Shown piece after piece: positions 45,785-57,509 of a DNA stretch of 64,000 nucleotides (position 1 is its first letter; each line of letters begins with the position of its first letter). The notes under the pieces are model-generated. The model saw only the letters and a list, made by a program, of their open reading frames with translations, had not been told where the DNA came from and did no database searches. A program made the translations under genes and the position numbers. This DNA comes from Xiphydria camelus (Eukaryota; Arthropoda; Insecta; Hymenoptera; Xiphydriidae), in NCBI GenBank assembly GCA_963678675.1, contig OY783195.1, positions 10,607,277-10,671,276 of the forward strand, written 5' to 3'.

Positions 45785-46517
45785 GGGGTTACATCTAGTT
45801 AGAATTTTCGAAAAAATCGTTTTTTCGTTTTCGACGGATTCTTAAGGTATAACCTTTCAAAAATATTCTCTGAAAATTTCAAGTCGATCCGTTCAAAATT
45901 GAGCGAGTTACGGCCGTTTTTACAGTTACGTTCTGCGAGCCGCGCGACGCAAGTATAACGGAGTTAAACGCGTTTTTTTTTCTCGAAACGGCTTCTTCAA
46001 AATCGGTGACCACGATATCTCAAAAACGAGTGGACCGATTTACTTGAAATTTTGCATACTTCTTTTTTATATCAAAAGGCAGTCTTCAATCGGAGGATTT
46101 TTTTTTTCGATGCATACTTTTTTTTATATCAAGGAAAATTAAGTGATTTTTCACCGAAGTTTAGACTTTCACTTTCGATCGCCGACCATTTTTTCAACAA
46201 TTAATATTTTATCAAATCCTTCGATTAAGGACTAGATAATATGATACAAAAACGTAATTTATTTAGTTCTTTGATGTCAGATGATTGGTGTGGAAGTTAC
46301 AGTGGTCATCGCGGAAAGCCTTTTTTGAACAGCAGTTCAGGAAATACATTATATCTGCTACATTTGTGAATTTTTTCCAATAAAAAAATTATGTAACATA
46401 GTCAAAGATATACCCTTTACTATGATAAAAAAAAACAGTTCGAAACCTGCAATCATTTTCCCAAAAAGAATTCACAAAAACACGCCTTTTTTTCGGCCGC
46501 CAACTAGATGTAACCCC
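45785..46517. mobile_element. TTAA MITE, probable relative of the Kolobok-like element
   Basis: Perfect 16-base inverted ends, GGGGTTACATCTAGTT, are flanked by TTAA at 45781-45784 and 46518-46521. The 5' part has A-rich ATCG motifs and then TCAAGTCGATCCGTT, ACGGCCGTTTTTACAG and GCGCGACGC in the same order as looser counterparts at 30800-30960 of the intact TTAA element. It is non-coding. Confidence 0.8.
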
Positions 46518-46524
46518 TTAAAAG

Positions 46525-46839
46525 CATTGGGCATCGCCTAATTAATTACATTTTCTTCCCCTTCTTCCGTAGTTTTTTTAATACTAATTTTTATAGAATA
46601 TGATTTTCTATCGAAATGATAGAAGATGTACTAATACGTCATAGTTCTTGGTACACTGATAGAAAGTTTCAGTTCATGTGTGCGCAGTAGGTAAGCTATA
46701 AGAGTTCTGGGTAACCCACGTGACCAAAAATGGCGGGAAAATTAAATTTTGTTGAATTGACGAATTCTAGGAGCGAGACTCGGGTTGGACGCTGCGAATT
46801 GTGATTAATTTGACCATCAACGTTAACTGATACAACCCT
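46525..46839. other. Spacer upstream of the polymerase relic
   Basis: Nothing recognisable beyond AT-rich DNA. Confidence 0.4.
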
Positions 46840-49148
46840 ATGAGGAGTAGCTCTTACCTGGAACTTCCAGAGTTTATCAAGATGAAAAAAGCATGTGTCG
46901 ACGTGCAGAATAACGACAACCAGTGTTTCAAGTGGGCATTCCTTTCTGCACTACATCCCGTTGATGATAATTCCAAACGTGTGTCAGTGTACAGACCATA
47001 TGAGAACGAACTGAACTTTGTGGGAATAGACTTTCCAGTGATGCCGAGAGAGATTCCAAAGTTTGAAAAGCAGAATGAGCTCTCGGTCAACGTCTACATT
47101 TTGCAGAAGCGAAAGGAAAAATTTGTGGTCGCCCCCATCCACGTTACCTCACTCTAAAAGGACAAGCATGTGAACCTGCTCATGATCCAAGATCGCTACG
47201 TCGATGAGAAATCAGATGAGGTGGAGGAGAACGAGGATGACGAAAGACCCATCATCTACCACTACGTCTGGATCAAGGACCTTTCTCGGCTAGTCAGCAC
47301 ACAGCTTTAAAGATGTAATGGAAAGAAATACATACATCTCTGCGAGATCGCTGCCTCCATTACTTCAGAAGTCTTGAAGACTTGGGTGTCCACGAAGTCA
47401 ACTGCAGCCAGATGAACCGGTGCAAGGTCAAGTTGCCCACGCCGATGCACAGCAAATTGAAGTTCCAGAATTTCAACTACAAGGAAAAGATGCCGTTCAT
47501 CGTCTATGCCGACTTTGAGTGCTTCCTGAAGAACATCGACCAGCAGCAGCAGATGAGCAAGACGAGAGTATGCCAAGTGCACGAGCCCTTCAGCGTGGGA
47601 TACTACGTGAGATGTAGCTACGACGATACGTTGTCCCGCTACAACAGCTTTCGAGGCTCGAAAGCTGCCAAATGGTTCGCGCGTGAACTCGCTGAGCTAG
47701 CGGAGCAGGTTGAAGGAGTCTTCTAGTATCCCGTACCGATGGACTCGCTCACGGTGGAACAGGAGAGGGCTTTCCGCGCCTCCGAGGACTGTCACATTTG
47801 CCAGAAGTCGTTGGGTACGAAGAGAGTTCGGGACCACTGCCATCTCACTGGCAGATACAGAGGCGCAGCGCATGAGGACTGTAACCTGAATTACCAGGAT
47901 TCGCGTACCATTCCCGTCGTCTTCCATTGTCTCAGCGACTACGACAGTCACTTGATCATCAAGGAAATTTCCACTTGCTTCGACGGCCGGATCAACCTCT
48001 TGCCACTGAACGTGGAGCGATACGTGTCTTTCACCAAACATCCGAAGGGCAGTGACATCGCCTTTCGATTCATCGACTCCTTCCGCTTCACGGCATCATC
48101 GCTGGAAAAGTTGGCGTCTTACCCCGCGGAGCCGAAGATCACCAAGAGCGAGTTCCCGCTCATCCAAGCCGAGCAGCTTGATTTGCTGAGGAGGAAAGGA
48201 GTCGCCCTCTACGAGTTTCTCGACGCGTGGAACAAGCTGGACGCGATGAAATTGCCGACCAAGGAACAATTTTACAGCAATCTCAACGGCAGCGATATCT
48301 CCGACGAGGACTATAAGCACGCCCAAAGGGTCTGGAGGGAATTCAACATCGAAATCCTGGGCGAGTACGCGGATTTCTACCTGAAAACCGACGTCCTACT
48401 ACTGGCCGGCGTGTTCGAGAACTTTCGCAACAACTGTCTCGAAGCATACGGTTTGGACCCAGCCCACTACTACACCACACCCGGCCTCGCGTGAGACGCC
48501 ATGCTCAAGTTCACCGGGATCGAGCTGCAACTGCTCACCGATATCGACATGCTGATGTTCGTCGAGCGGGGCATCAGAGATGGCGTTAGTCAGTGCTGCA
48601 ACCGCTACGCACGAGCCAACAACGAGTACGTGAGGGATTACAATCCGGAAGAGGAGACAGAGTACCTCATGTACTACGATGTGAATAGCCTATACAGCTG
48701 GGCAATAACGCAACATTTTCCGTACGGAGGCTTCGAGTGGGTTGAGAACCTCCGCGATAACTTCCAATGGAATGTGCCTGATGATTCGCCCATCGGCCAC
48801 ATACTGGAGGTGGGCTTGGGCTACCTGGAAGCGATCCACGATGCTCACCGGGACCTGCCGCTGAGTCCGGAGCAGATGAAGCCACCGGGCTCGAAGGAGT
48901 CCAAGCTTCTGGCGACTCTATACTCGAAATTACGCTACATCATCCACTACCGCAACTTGAGGCAAGCTCTTGAGCACAGTCTCAAGCTCACCAAAATCCA
49001 CAGAGTCTTGAAATTCAACCAATCACCGTGGCTTAAGAGCTACATCGACCTGAACAGTGATATGAGGAAACAAGCCCGCAACGAGTTTGAGAAGAACCTG
49101 TTCAAACTCATGAACAACGCGGTGTTTGGCAAGTCAATTATTTTGTAA
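46840..49148 (+). pseudogene. Protein-primed type B DNA polymerase relic (Polinton/Maverick-like)
   Basis: The order of recognisable parts is as follows. An N-terminal region (NNDNQCFKWAFLSALHP) comes first, then a RCLHYF zinc-finger-like segment. Exonuclease motif I follows (IVYADFECFL, about 47500), then an HNH/endonuclease VII-like block (CHICQKSL..RDHCHLTGRYRGA..CNLNY, 47790-47890). The palm carries motif A as [12 protein letters not shown] (48675) and motif B as [10 protein letters not shown] (about 49120). The sequence stops there, so motif C (DTD) is missing. In-frame stops occur at 47155, 47308, 47724 and 48492 (a Trp codon changed to TGA), with a frameshift near 47330. In motif A the usual Pro after SLY is Ser. 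This polymerase type replicates Polintons and related DNA viruses and is common as relics in ant genomes. Confidence 0.85.
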
Positions 49149-49149
49149 A

Positions 49150-51719
49150 ATTCATCTTGAATGGAAAATATCGTGCCTGAAGATAGTCGCCGTGCATCGG
49201 ATAGGACAAAGCCAGCGCTAACAATGCGATCAAATGTCCAATTCTCCCATTCCACGAGAACTCGTAGGAAGCAGATGATTAATTCCGTCAAGAAAACTTG
49301 ATCGGAATACATGTTGCTATCTTTCGAATGCGAGACATGACTAATGCGATGATCGCGACGATAAGGAGTATTTAAGCAGGATGCTGTAGCGGCAGCAGAT
49401 CCTAATGTGGTACGCAAATTTGAGCCACAATCGTTTTTAGTGCCCATAAATCTACAAGAATCACCTGATCCAGTTTGAGATACAGAAATAAAATTTACTT
49501 TTGTAATCTTGTGTAATTATCGCGTTTATATCCTCAAAAATTAAATAATCTCCATCGTGATGCACCAAACCAACGACGTATAGCTGCATTTCGAAATTAC
49601 GAATAATTTTATTGAAGGAATACTGTATCTCGACCCCCTGCCTACTTCCTCCCTGCATCGAGAGATGATGTGGGAGGACTCAGTAACTCCTTTATGGTTA
49701 TTACGTTTCATAAAGTCCACGCCTACTTTCACAACAGATGCTCGAACACTCAATACAAATTATATTCACGAAGATTGATTGCATTCATTATAAAATATGA
49801 AAACAATATGCACATCTGTCGCAATGGTATTTGGGAAGTAATAACAACTATAATTCAATAATAATAACTATTTCATTTTATTATTACATGAATATTTATA
49901 ATATTATTCAATATAGTAAGTTTTCACTTTATTCTCTCGACTAGGCGCACATCGTTCAATCAATAACTTTGTTCGTCATTTTTGTGTGTATATTTTACAT
50001 ACCATATAACACTTGGACAATCCAATATTGTAAGGTTTAACCTCTTTTCTTCACACCCAACTCGTATCGAGTCGCGCGATAATGCCATTTATTCAGTACT
50101 AATAGCGGAACGGTTTTCTATCTCCCTCTTCCACGGAAAACTAATCCCTCGAACGCATTAACGAACGTAGTACGAGGCTAGAACTGGTCCACAACGAGAA
50201 CGAGACTGGAGAAAATTTAATCAGGATGCATTCGCGATCGTCGATCGGACCGATCTGTCGAAAACTCGGTCGTTGTAGATCAGTTCGATTGTGTGACAAC
50301 TGACAGGTATAAGTGGGGCAGTGCTTTATATACAACGTAGACGAAAGACAGAGCCCACAGGGCTGACAATGTCTTCTTCTCAACTTTTCCTTTTTGGTAT
50401 TATTTGGTTATTATAATTGTCGCATTGTAAAAGAAGAAAACGCAAATGACAATTATGCACGTGTACAATAATTGTGCTTTATAGGAACAAACGTAACTCC
50501 CATTAAAAACCAATGAGTTTCTCGTCGGTTCGAACTTTAGAAGAATAATTCGATTATCGTTACAATGTGGCGACGACGTTAGACATACAGGTACATAAAG
50601 AAAAGCTCCGATGTGTCCTTTGAAAAACGCATTTTCGATTACTTTCGAATATTTAACAAGCCGGGATGAAAACTTTATTTCATTCTTCTCTCTCGTGAGT
50701 GTTCGCATGAAAAAAAAATTGCGTTCATTAAATGACACCTTATTTATAGTAACTACGGAATTTTGCAATATCTGCAATCACGTGAATTATATTATTAACG
50801 ATAAAATGTAATTTAAGGACGGTAAAGAAATAAGTTTATGGAAATATGGTATTTTTTTTGAAGCAAAGACTTTTTTGCTTTCTGACTTCTTTTATTACAA
50901 GAAATCATATGGAATTAGTACGTTTTCATTTCTTTATCGCTTAATTTGTGACTTAATGATACATTTTTCCATTTTTCATAGTAAATTATGGCAAAACTAA
51001 ATATTAGGGTAATTAGTTCAATGTCATAGTGGTTTTAAAGTCATACTATTATGATTGCGAGTATATTCCTTATTGTTAATCAACCTCGTAATACGGTTGC
51101 AGATATTGCAACTGCAGTTGATTCAGTATAGAATTTTGTTTTATGCTGACTCCAGTAGCACATCCAGGACTTAGGATAAAAGTGTATCCATATGGATAAG
51201 TGAAGATTAGGAATGGGTTGTAATGTAACTTTTACAGCTCTTAAATATTGTTGTCCTGATCAAATCGTCGACTCTTTCATTAGGGCGTTTTGATTTATAA
51301 TAGGTACGTACTTACTCAGAAAGCAATTTTGCTCCTCTGCAAGATCCCGGTATGTTAATTTTAATGAAGGTCGACTTTTTAAATGAGTACCTAAATCCAA
51401 TAGTTTCAATGGATAAAAATAATATTAATATTAATAAATGTATTTCCATGATAATTCCATAATCGAGTACCTACTCACCTGAAGAAAGAAAATCGAAAAC
51501 CTATTGAATTTAAGAGCTTTTGAAATTTATTAAATGGCTCTCTGTATCTATGATAAATCATCCTTTGTACAACAGAAGTGTCTTCTGATGATACGCAAGA
51601 ATACCGAGTAGATGGGTTATCGACTCACTTTTAAGCTCATTTTTAACATCAATCTGTAGTAGCGTTCGCTGACTAATGAAGTATACTATTATAATTAGCC
51701 TTACGATCCTGAATACTAT
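49150..51719. other. Long AT-rich non-coding stretch
   Basis: Several short frames on both strands lack similarity or splice context. I see no gene, RNA gene or repeat structure I can support. Confidence 0.5.
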
Positions 51720-51723
51720 TTAA

Positions 51724-52296
51724 CCCTTCGTTACTCACGTGGGTTTTTGAAACATAAGAGCTCACCTGGGGTGTACCCTACACCTCAGTTAAAAATTAAC
51801 GTTTTCTTAGTGAAAAATTGAAATGTTTTAATACTTTTTTTTTTATTTTAAAGCTTGACACATTGCCTAATGATTTCAATATTTAAAAAAATTAATTTCG
51901 TAATTTTCTAATTGAAAATAAAACTCGAAGTCTCGGTTTTCAGACGCTCAGATCTCCCTGCCGATTTTTATTAAAAAATAGTATAAATAATAGACTAAGG
52001 ATAGTTATTATACTGTCGTTTTACTAACGAAAGACAAATTAACAGATTGGAACAAGTTTTATAGAAAAATATTAAATATTAAGTTAATTACAGATTGTTA
52101 AAAATCAATTTTTAACACTGTAGCGTTCTGACGGATAAACAAATCGGTTTTGTCTTACGCTTTTGATGCCAAATTCTTTAATGAAATGTTCTTGAAAGGT
52201 ACTGAAAGTGCCAACCTCGAAAAAAAAAAACTCTAGGCGTGGCATGCAAAAAAAGGTGGCTGGGGTGTCGCCTACACCCCACGTGACAACGAAGGG
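51724..52296. mobile_element. piggyBac-like MITE
   Basis: The ends CCCTTCGTTACTCACGTGGG and CCCTTCGTTGTCACGTGGGG (right end, complement) face each other. TTAA lies on both sides (51720-51723 and 52297-52300). The CCC start next to TTAA fits piggyBac. TGGGGTGTA-like motifs repeat just inside each end. It is non-coding. Confidence 0.8.
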
Positions 52297-52299
52297 TTA

Positions 52300-52925
52300 A
52301 TACCATCTAAGATATCACATTAGAAACGAATGTGGTTCTATATGACAAGAAAAAATTAATTCATGTATCAATTTATATGGGTCAAATAAAGATTTTCTTA
52401 TGTTAAACATTTCGTTATTTAAATATACATAATTACCATTCTACAATAACAGAGTATTATTTTATGATCAGTCCCAACTCTAGCTATATTCCCGCACTTC
52501 TCTTTTTCTTTCGGATATACATATCTCTTGAAAAGTTTTTCTTGGAACTGAACTTATTTTATAGCGTAATTTTCATAAGTAACGCATTAATATTCAACAA
52601 TACTTGGAAGGACACATTTAGTCTTAATGGTTAATAGAAGAATGCGTTTTAAAAATTTGAGAATTCAATGAAAAGTCATTTTAAATGCAGTGCACTATCC
52701 GGGATTTTATAAAACATAGCGATCTTGTAAAAGTAATTGTATAGAGTGAGGGAGAAGCGAATTAAGAAACATCGTGTTTTCTTAAATGAATAACAAAACC
52801 GATATCCCATTTGTGCCCGAAATAATTACTTTTTATTTTACTGTATTTTATTCTACGTCCATACATATGCAGATATTTCAATTGAGGCACTTGAATATCT
52901 GTGAAATAAAGTATTTTCTGGTAGA
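52300..52925. other. AT-rich spacer
   Basis: No recognised gene. Confidence 0.45.
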
Positions 52926-52929
52926 CAAA

Positions 52930-53245
52930 AATGTTGTAGGGGAAGAGTTATTTACTTTAGAGGAAGAAAGAGAACTGTATGTTTTATTTTTCATTTGGTA
53001 GACTTTTCCAAGGCCATTTAAAAGTTAACGTTCTTTTTAAATGGAAGTCTATATTTTTTCAACAAATTATTAATCTACACGCAAAAACAGACAACTTTTG
53101 CCTGTGAAAGGTTTTTTATTTCTTTATCTTTTCCATTTAAAGGAAAAACGTTGATCTTAAAATGGCCTTGAAAACGTCTACTGAATGAAAAATAAAATGT
53201 AACATTCTCTTTCCCCATTCTAAAGCAAATAAAGTTTATACGAAA
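52930..53245. mobile_element. Foldback MITE with arms of about 110 bases
   Basis: Arms 52930-53048 and 53137-53245 are inverted copies with moderate divergence, sharing AAATGAAAAATAAAA, AAATGGCCTTG and CCATTTAAA. The interior is AT-rich. Confidence 0.7.
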
Positions 53246-53460
53246 CATTTTTTTCTAAAATGCGTTAATTATTTTACAGATATTCATCTTTTCAATTTAA
53301 ATGCCTCACCCCGTATGGAACCGGTATTTCTCCACTTTCTAGATAAAATTTTTCATCCACATAAACCTGCTACCGGCTCTTCGACTTCCTCAATAAGAAG
53401 AACGAAAAAATTAATATTACCTGAAAGATGGCATAACCAGTCCCTAGTTGTATAAATGAT

Positions 53461-53754
53461 TAGGTGTGCCTACAACTTTGCTTCCGCCGTTTTCCTACAG
53501 ATGGCTTACGAGAAAAACGGCGGAAGCAGTTGTACACCCGGCGTCATGGATTCTGTCGCTCGTGACTTTCTAAAATGTCATTTTTAAACATACTAGCCAA
53601 TGAACAATTAATTCTCATATCCTCATTAGCAATGGTGGCGTTTACCCTCGTTAATGAAAGCATGAGGATCGATTAATCATTGGTTAGTACGTTTAAAAAT
53701 AAAATTTTAAAAAGTCACCTGCGACAGAATCCGTACAGCCAGTTGTACACCTAA
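53461..53754. mobile_element. MITE of the TAGGTGTACAAC family containing a second foldback
   Basis: The outer ends match the compact copy at 24853-24929, starting TAGGTGTGCCTACAACTTTG and ending GTTGTACACCTAA. Inside, an inverted repeat with 65-base arms (53540-53605 and 53679-53742) contains GATTCTGTCGC and CATTTTTAAAC-type sequence. A third GTTGTACACC copy lies at 53531, exactly where the left half ends, so the foldback appears to have entered one end of the smaller element. Confidence 0.75.
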
Positions 53755-53759
53755 TAGCA

Positions 53760-55340
53760 TAATTAATCGATCTGGTCGAATCCCCACTTGGCTTTATAAA
53801 AAAGCTGCACTGACTTCAAAATTGTAGTCATATTTATTCGTAAGTATCAATCTATATGAGAAGTTATTAAATGGAATTTTCAGAGGTTAAAATACGTATA
53901 CTCTCTCTCTAGCTCCTTCTAAATCAATATTCAAATTGTTATATTTATGCAAAACCATATCCGTTTTCAGTGCAAGTAATTTATATGATGTAAGAATATT
54001 AATTAGTATATTTTGTGGATCAGTTCGTAATTTAAAACATCCTAAAGAAGACAACGCTGAAATCAGAACGAAATAGTCGCTCAGCAACTGAATGGATTTC
54101 ATTGATTTTAATTTCTGGCATATACTGTCTCGAATGTCAAGAATCATGGAGCGCTCAGCGCCTATCAAAGATCCTCGATATTTACGTTGAGAATGCAAAA
54201 GAATATGCATGTGAAAAAAGTTTAAGCAAACGCTTTCCGAGTAAGTAAGTACTCAAGGTCATTCTCTTTCACGAGTACAACTCGCAAAATTCACGAGTAT
54301 TCGTGAGTATTTTCCATTCAAAGAGTGGACAACTCATTTAATCGTCGGTTACAAATTTACCGCAAAGTCTTGGTGTGTGGTTCTCGATATCATGTAAGAA
54401 TAACTTTCACGAGGGAATCTCTGACCTTTACTAATACAGAGCCCATGCATTTTGTTCAACCTGTTATATAACCACTCTTACAGCACACCATATTGCACAT
54501 ACATTTTACAATATATCTGTAATTTTGTAATATGCAGGAACGTTTCTACAATACATCTTGAAACTTGGAGATGTATGAACAGTGTGAATTAGAGATTCGT
54601 ACGTGAAAATTATTCGCGCCAACGCAAGTCTCACACCTGAACTCGAAACATTATGCGCAACCGATCTGCCATTATAAGATAGCAAATATAGGTACCTACG
54701 CGTCGTGCCGACATTGCGGAAAATCGAATTCTTCGTTGAAACAATGACCTTTGTTTTCTTTGATATAATTGCAATAACGGGGCATTTATTATTTCTTTAA
54801 ATTACTATAATATACTAATCGATAACAGTAACGACAGAAAAATATGATTTTATTCTCAGTAACGAAGTTATTCCTTATCATCCTCGTTCATTGGTTATGT
54901 TGACTTTCACAACTTGCCGCGTGGCATCCATCCACTTGGCGGGACTATCGAGCAATGGCGACATCACGCCAAGTCGCCCACGCGTTCGAAATTCTCGTTA
55001 CAAACGTCAAAATCCTGCGTGCGCGGTTAGATGATAATTAAAAAATGGTACTTTTTTCTCGCGTTTATTTATAATAAATAACAAGCGGTGTATGATCAAC
55101 CCCTCTAATACGAACAACGCGATTTCTTCGTCTCGCGTTTATAGGTTAGTTACTTACCTCCTTCCGCATATGTATGTAGGTACATATCGTACGTCCGAGC
55201 CTAAATTATAGGCGGGATCTCGTAACTTTATTTCTATTCGCGCAGAAATGACATCGATGATATCACTTATGAATAATTACGCACGTACCATCAAACTTTC
55301 GCAATGTTTTTGCGCGAGTTGAAATGAAACTACGATTCTG
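53760..55340. other. AT-rich stretch without recognised genes
   Basis: A 107-codon minus-strand frame (54210-53887) is the longest, but it shows no motif I recognise and may be chance. Otherwise there is nothing to report. Confidence 0.4.
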
Positions 55341-56604
55341 TGTATACCGTGTGCCCAACGGCAATCCGATCAGGTGCCGAGACCTGAATTTCCCTGAAAT
55401 TTGACTTCGACAGTATTTGGACGGTGCTCGAATCATTTTATAGTTAGAGCTAGCTTCAGAAGAGTGCGCTGCGTAAGAGCGAAAAGTGTCAAACCTCCGA
55501 TTTTCCAATAGCTGTCAATTCGTGAGATCGAAGCGTTTCGTCTAACCTCGAAATCGTGAATTTTTTAATAATAGTAAATAATTTTTAGAAGTTATAAGGA
55601 ATAATCATTCCGGTTTCTTCGATGAAATCCCCCAAGTGTTTAAAAACCGGTATCCGATTTGCCAATAACTTTTGTTTCCCCTTCCACTGATATTAATTGT
55701 TACTGCAGAACGAGTAGGTTAGAAGATTTTCATGAAGTCTTTGATGATTTTCTTACATGTCCTCTTGCACAGGTGCAACCCCGAAGAGAATCTAACTCGT
55801 GTCCTATCCGTAAAAAGATGACTCGGTGGACATCGGACAATGTCAGGCTTGTCACCAAGCGCCTATCACCCACGGTACATTAATTGTAATACGTGCTTCC
55901 CGTTTCAACTATTCCAGCGTTAAATGATTTGTACTTCTTTCGAGCTATTTACCTTCCAGGAATTGTTCACCTATAGGGGCAGCGAGCGATGATTGCAACT
56001 GTTCGGAAACAAGTTCGCCTATTAAAATTAAAAGGCAAAATTCGGTGTGCCGAACTCTTACTGCGATAATGTGCCAGTTGCAAAGCATGGACCTCTAGCA
56101 TGCGAGTTTACAGCGTCCGATGTTTTAGTAACAACTTTACCTCTTTTGGAACACCAAAAACTTGGAACTTTACCTCCAGCGGTCCATTCTGCGATTAACG
56201 TTAACGTAATCGTGGTTATGCTCGGGCGACGGGTGTTCCAAAAGAGGTAAAGTTGATATTAAACATCGAACGCTGTAAACTCACATGCTAGAGGTCCATG
56301 CTTTGCAACTGGCACATTATCGCGGTAATATAATTTTCATAGGCGAACTTGTTTTCGATCAGTCGTAATCATCGCTCGCTGCCCCTACAAATGAACAATT
56401 CCTGGAAGGTAAATAGCTTGAAAGAAATACAAGACATTTAACGCTGGAATAGTTGAAATGGGAAGCGCATATTATAATTAATGTACCGTGGGTGATAGAC
56501 ACTCGGTTACAAGCCTGACATTGTCCGATGTCCACCGAGTCATCTTTCTATGGATAGGACATGAGTTAGATCCTCTTCGGTTGCACCTGTGCAAGAGGAC
56601 ATGT

Positions 56605-56854
56605 CGCTCATTTGGAGGAAAACTGATACAAGTCAAAAACTGTCAAATTTAATTTCTTTCTCTGGAACCATCCGAAAATATCAATAATTTTTGCTAGAAA
56701 AGTTAGATAAATGCAACTTAAAAAATTAACCAAAAGATGGCGCTTCTGTCGTTAGGCTGAATATCTGCTGAATAACTGTGTCTGTTGCAGAAAGACTGTC
56801 ACATATTTAGCATTTGCATTTTCTGTTTTGTGTCACTTTTCTTTCAAGTGAGCG
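56605..56854. mobile_element. 250-base insertion in the right arm of the foldback
   Basis: The left arm reads continuously through the equivalent point (CATGT..TAAGAAAATC in complement), whereas here GGACATGT is separated from TAAGAAAACC by 250 bases starting CGCTCATTTG and ending CAAGTGAGCG. The ends form a short inverted repeat. Class unknown. Confidence 0.7.
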
Positions 56855-56920
56855 AGTAAGAAAACCTTCAAAGACTTCATGAAAATTTTCTAACCTACTC
56901 GTTGTGCAGTAATATTTCTA

Positions 56921-57149
56921 GGATGCCCGGGAAAAAGAGTATAAGTCAAAGTCGCCTACCAAAACACTTCTACAATTTTCTTCTACTTTCCTAGAGATAT
57001 TTGTGTGCTACATGCATTTAACGATTCTTATGAGAAGTGTTATTTTCATTTTATACATTTTTTCAACAGTTTGTGTTTCAATATAAACAAATAAAGGTGT
57101 TTTCTGAGCAATACCATTTTTTGACTTGTACTCTCTTTCCCGAGCATCC
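56921..57149. mobile_element. 229-base MITE in the right arm of the foldback
   Basis: GGATGCCCGGGAAAAAGAGT faces a near complement ending CCCGAGCATCC, with inverted similarity over about 30 bases and TA on both sides. The left arm of the foldback lacks it at the same position. Confidence 0.8.
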
Positions 57150-57509
57150 TAGATTTAATATCAGTGGAAGGGGAAGCAAAAGTTATTGGCAAATCGGATA
57201 CCGGTTTCTAAACACTTGGGGAATATCGTCAAAGAAACCCGAATTATTATTTCTTATCATTTCTAAAAATTATTCACTATTATTAAAAAATTCACGATTT
57301 CGTGGTTAGATGAAACGTTTCGATCTCTCGAATTGTCAGCTATCGGGAAATCTGACGTTTGACACTTTTCGCTCTTGCTCAGCGCACTCTTCTAAAGCCA
57401 ACGTTAAGTATAAATGGCTCGAGCACCGTCCAAACACTGCCGAAGTAAAATTTCATGGAAATTTAAGTCTTGGCACCTGATCGGTTTGCCATTGGACTTA
57501 CGGTATATC

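Larger units (their letters stand above)
55343..57507. mobile_element. 2.2 kb foldback of the TATACCG-end family
   Basis: The outer arms (55343-55676 and about 57170-57507) continue into inner arms (55680-56130 and 56240-56600, then 56860-56920), giving a near-complete palindrome with its centre near 56190. The left arm is uninterrupted; the right arm carries two insertions (56605-56854 and 56921-57149). There are no coding regions. Its centre (AACGTTAACGTAATCGTG) is the same as that of the copy at 29937-33745. Confidence 0.85.

Noticed and set aside
49040..49447. A 135-codon minus-strand frame near the end of the polymerase relic
   Set aside because: It partly overlaps the polymerase on the other strand and has no recognisable similarity.
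53887..54210. A 107-codon minus-strand frame starting MHILLHSQRK
   Set aside because: No domain, signal peptide or family motif is recognisable, and there is no splice or promoter context. It may be a chance frame.
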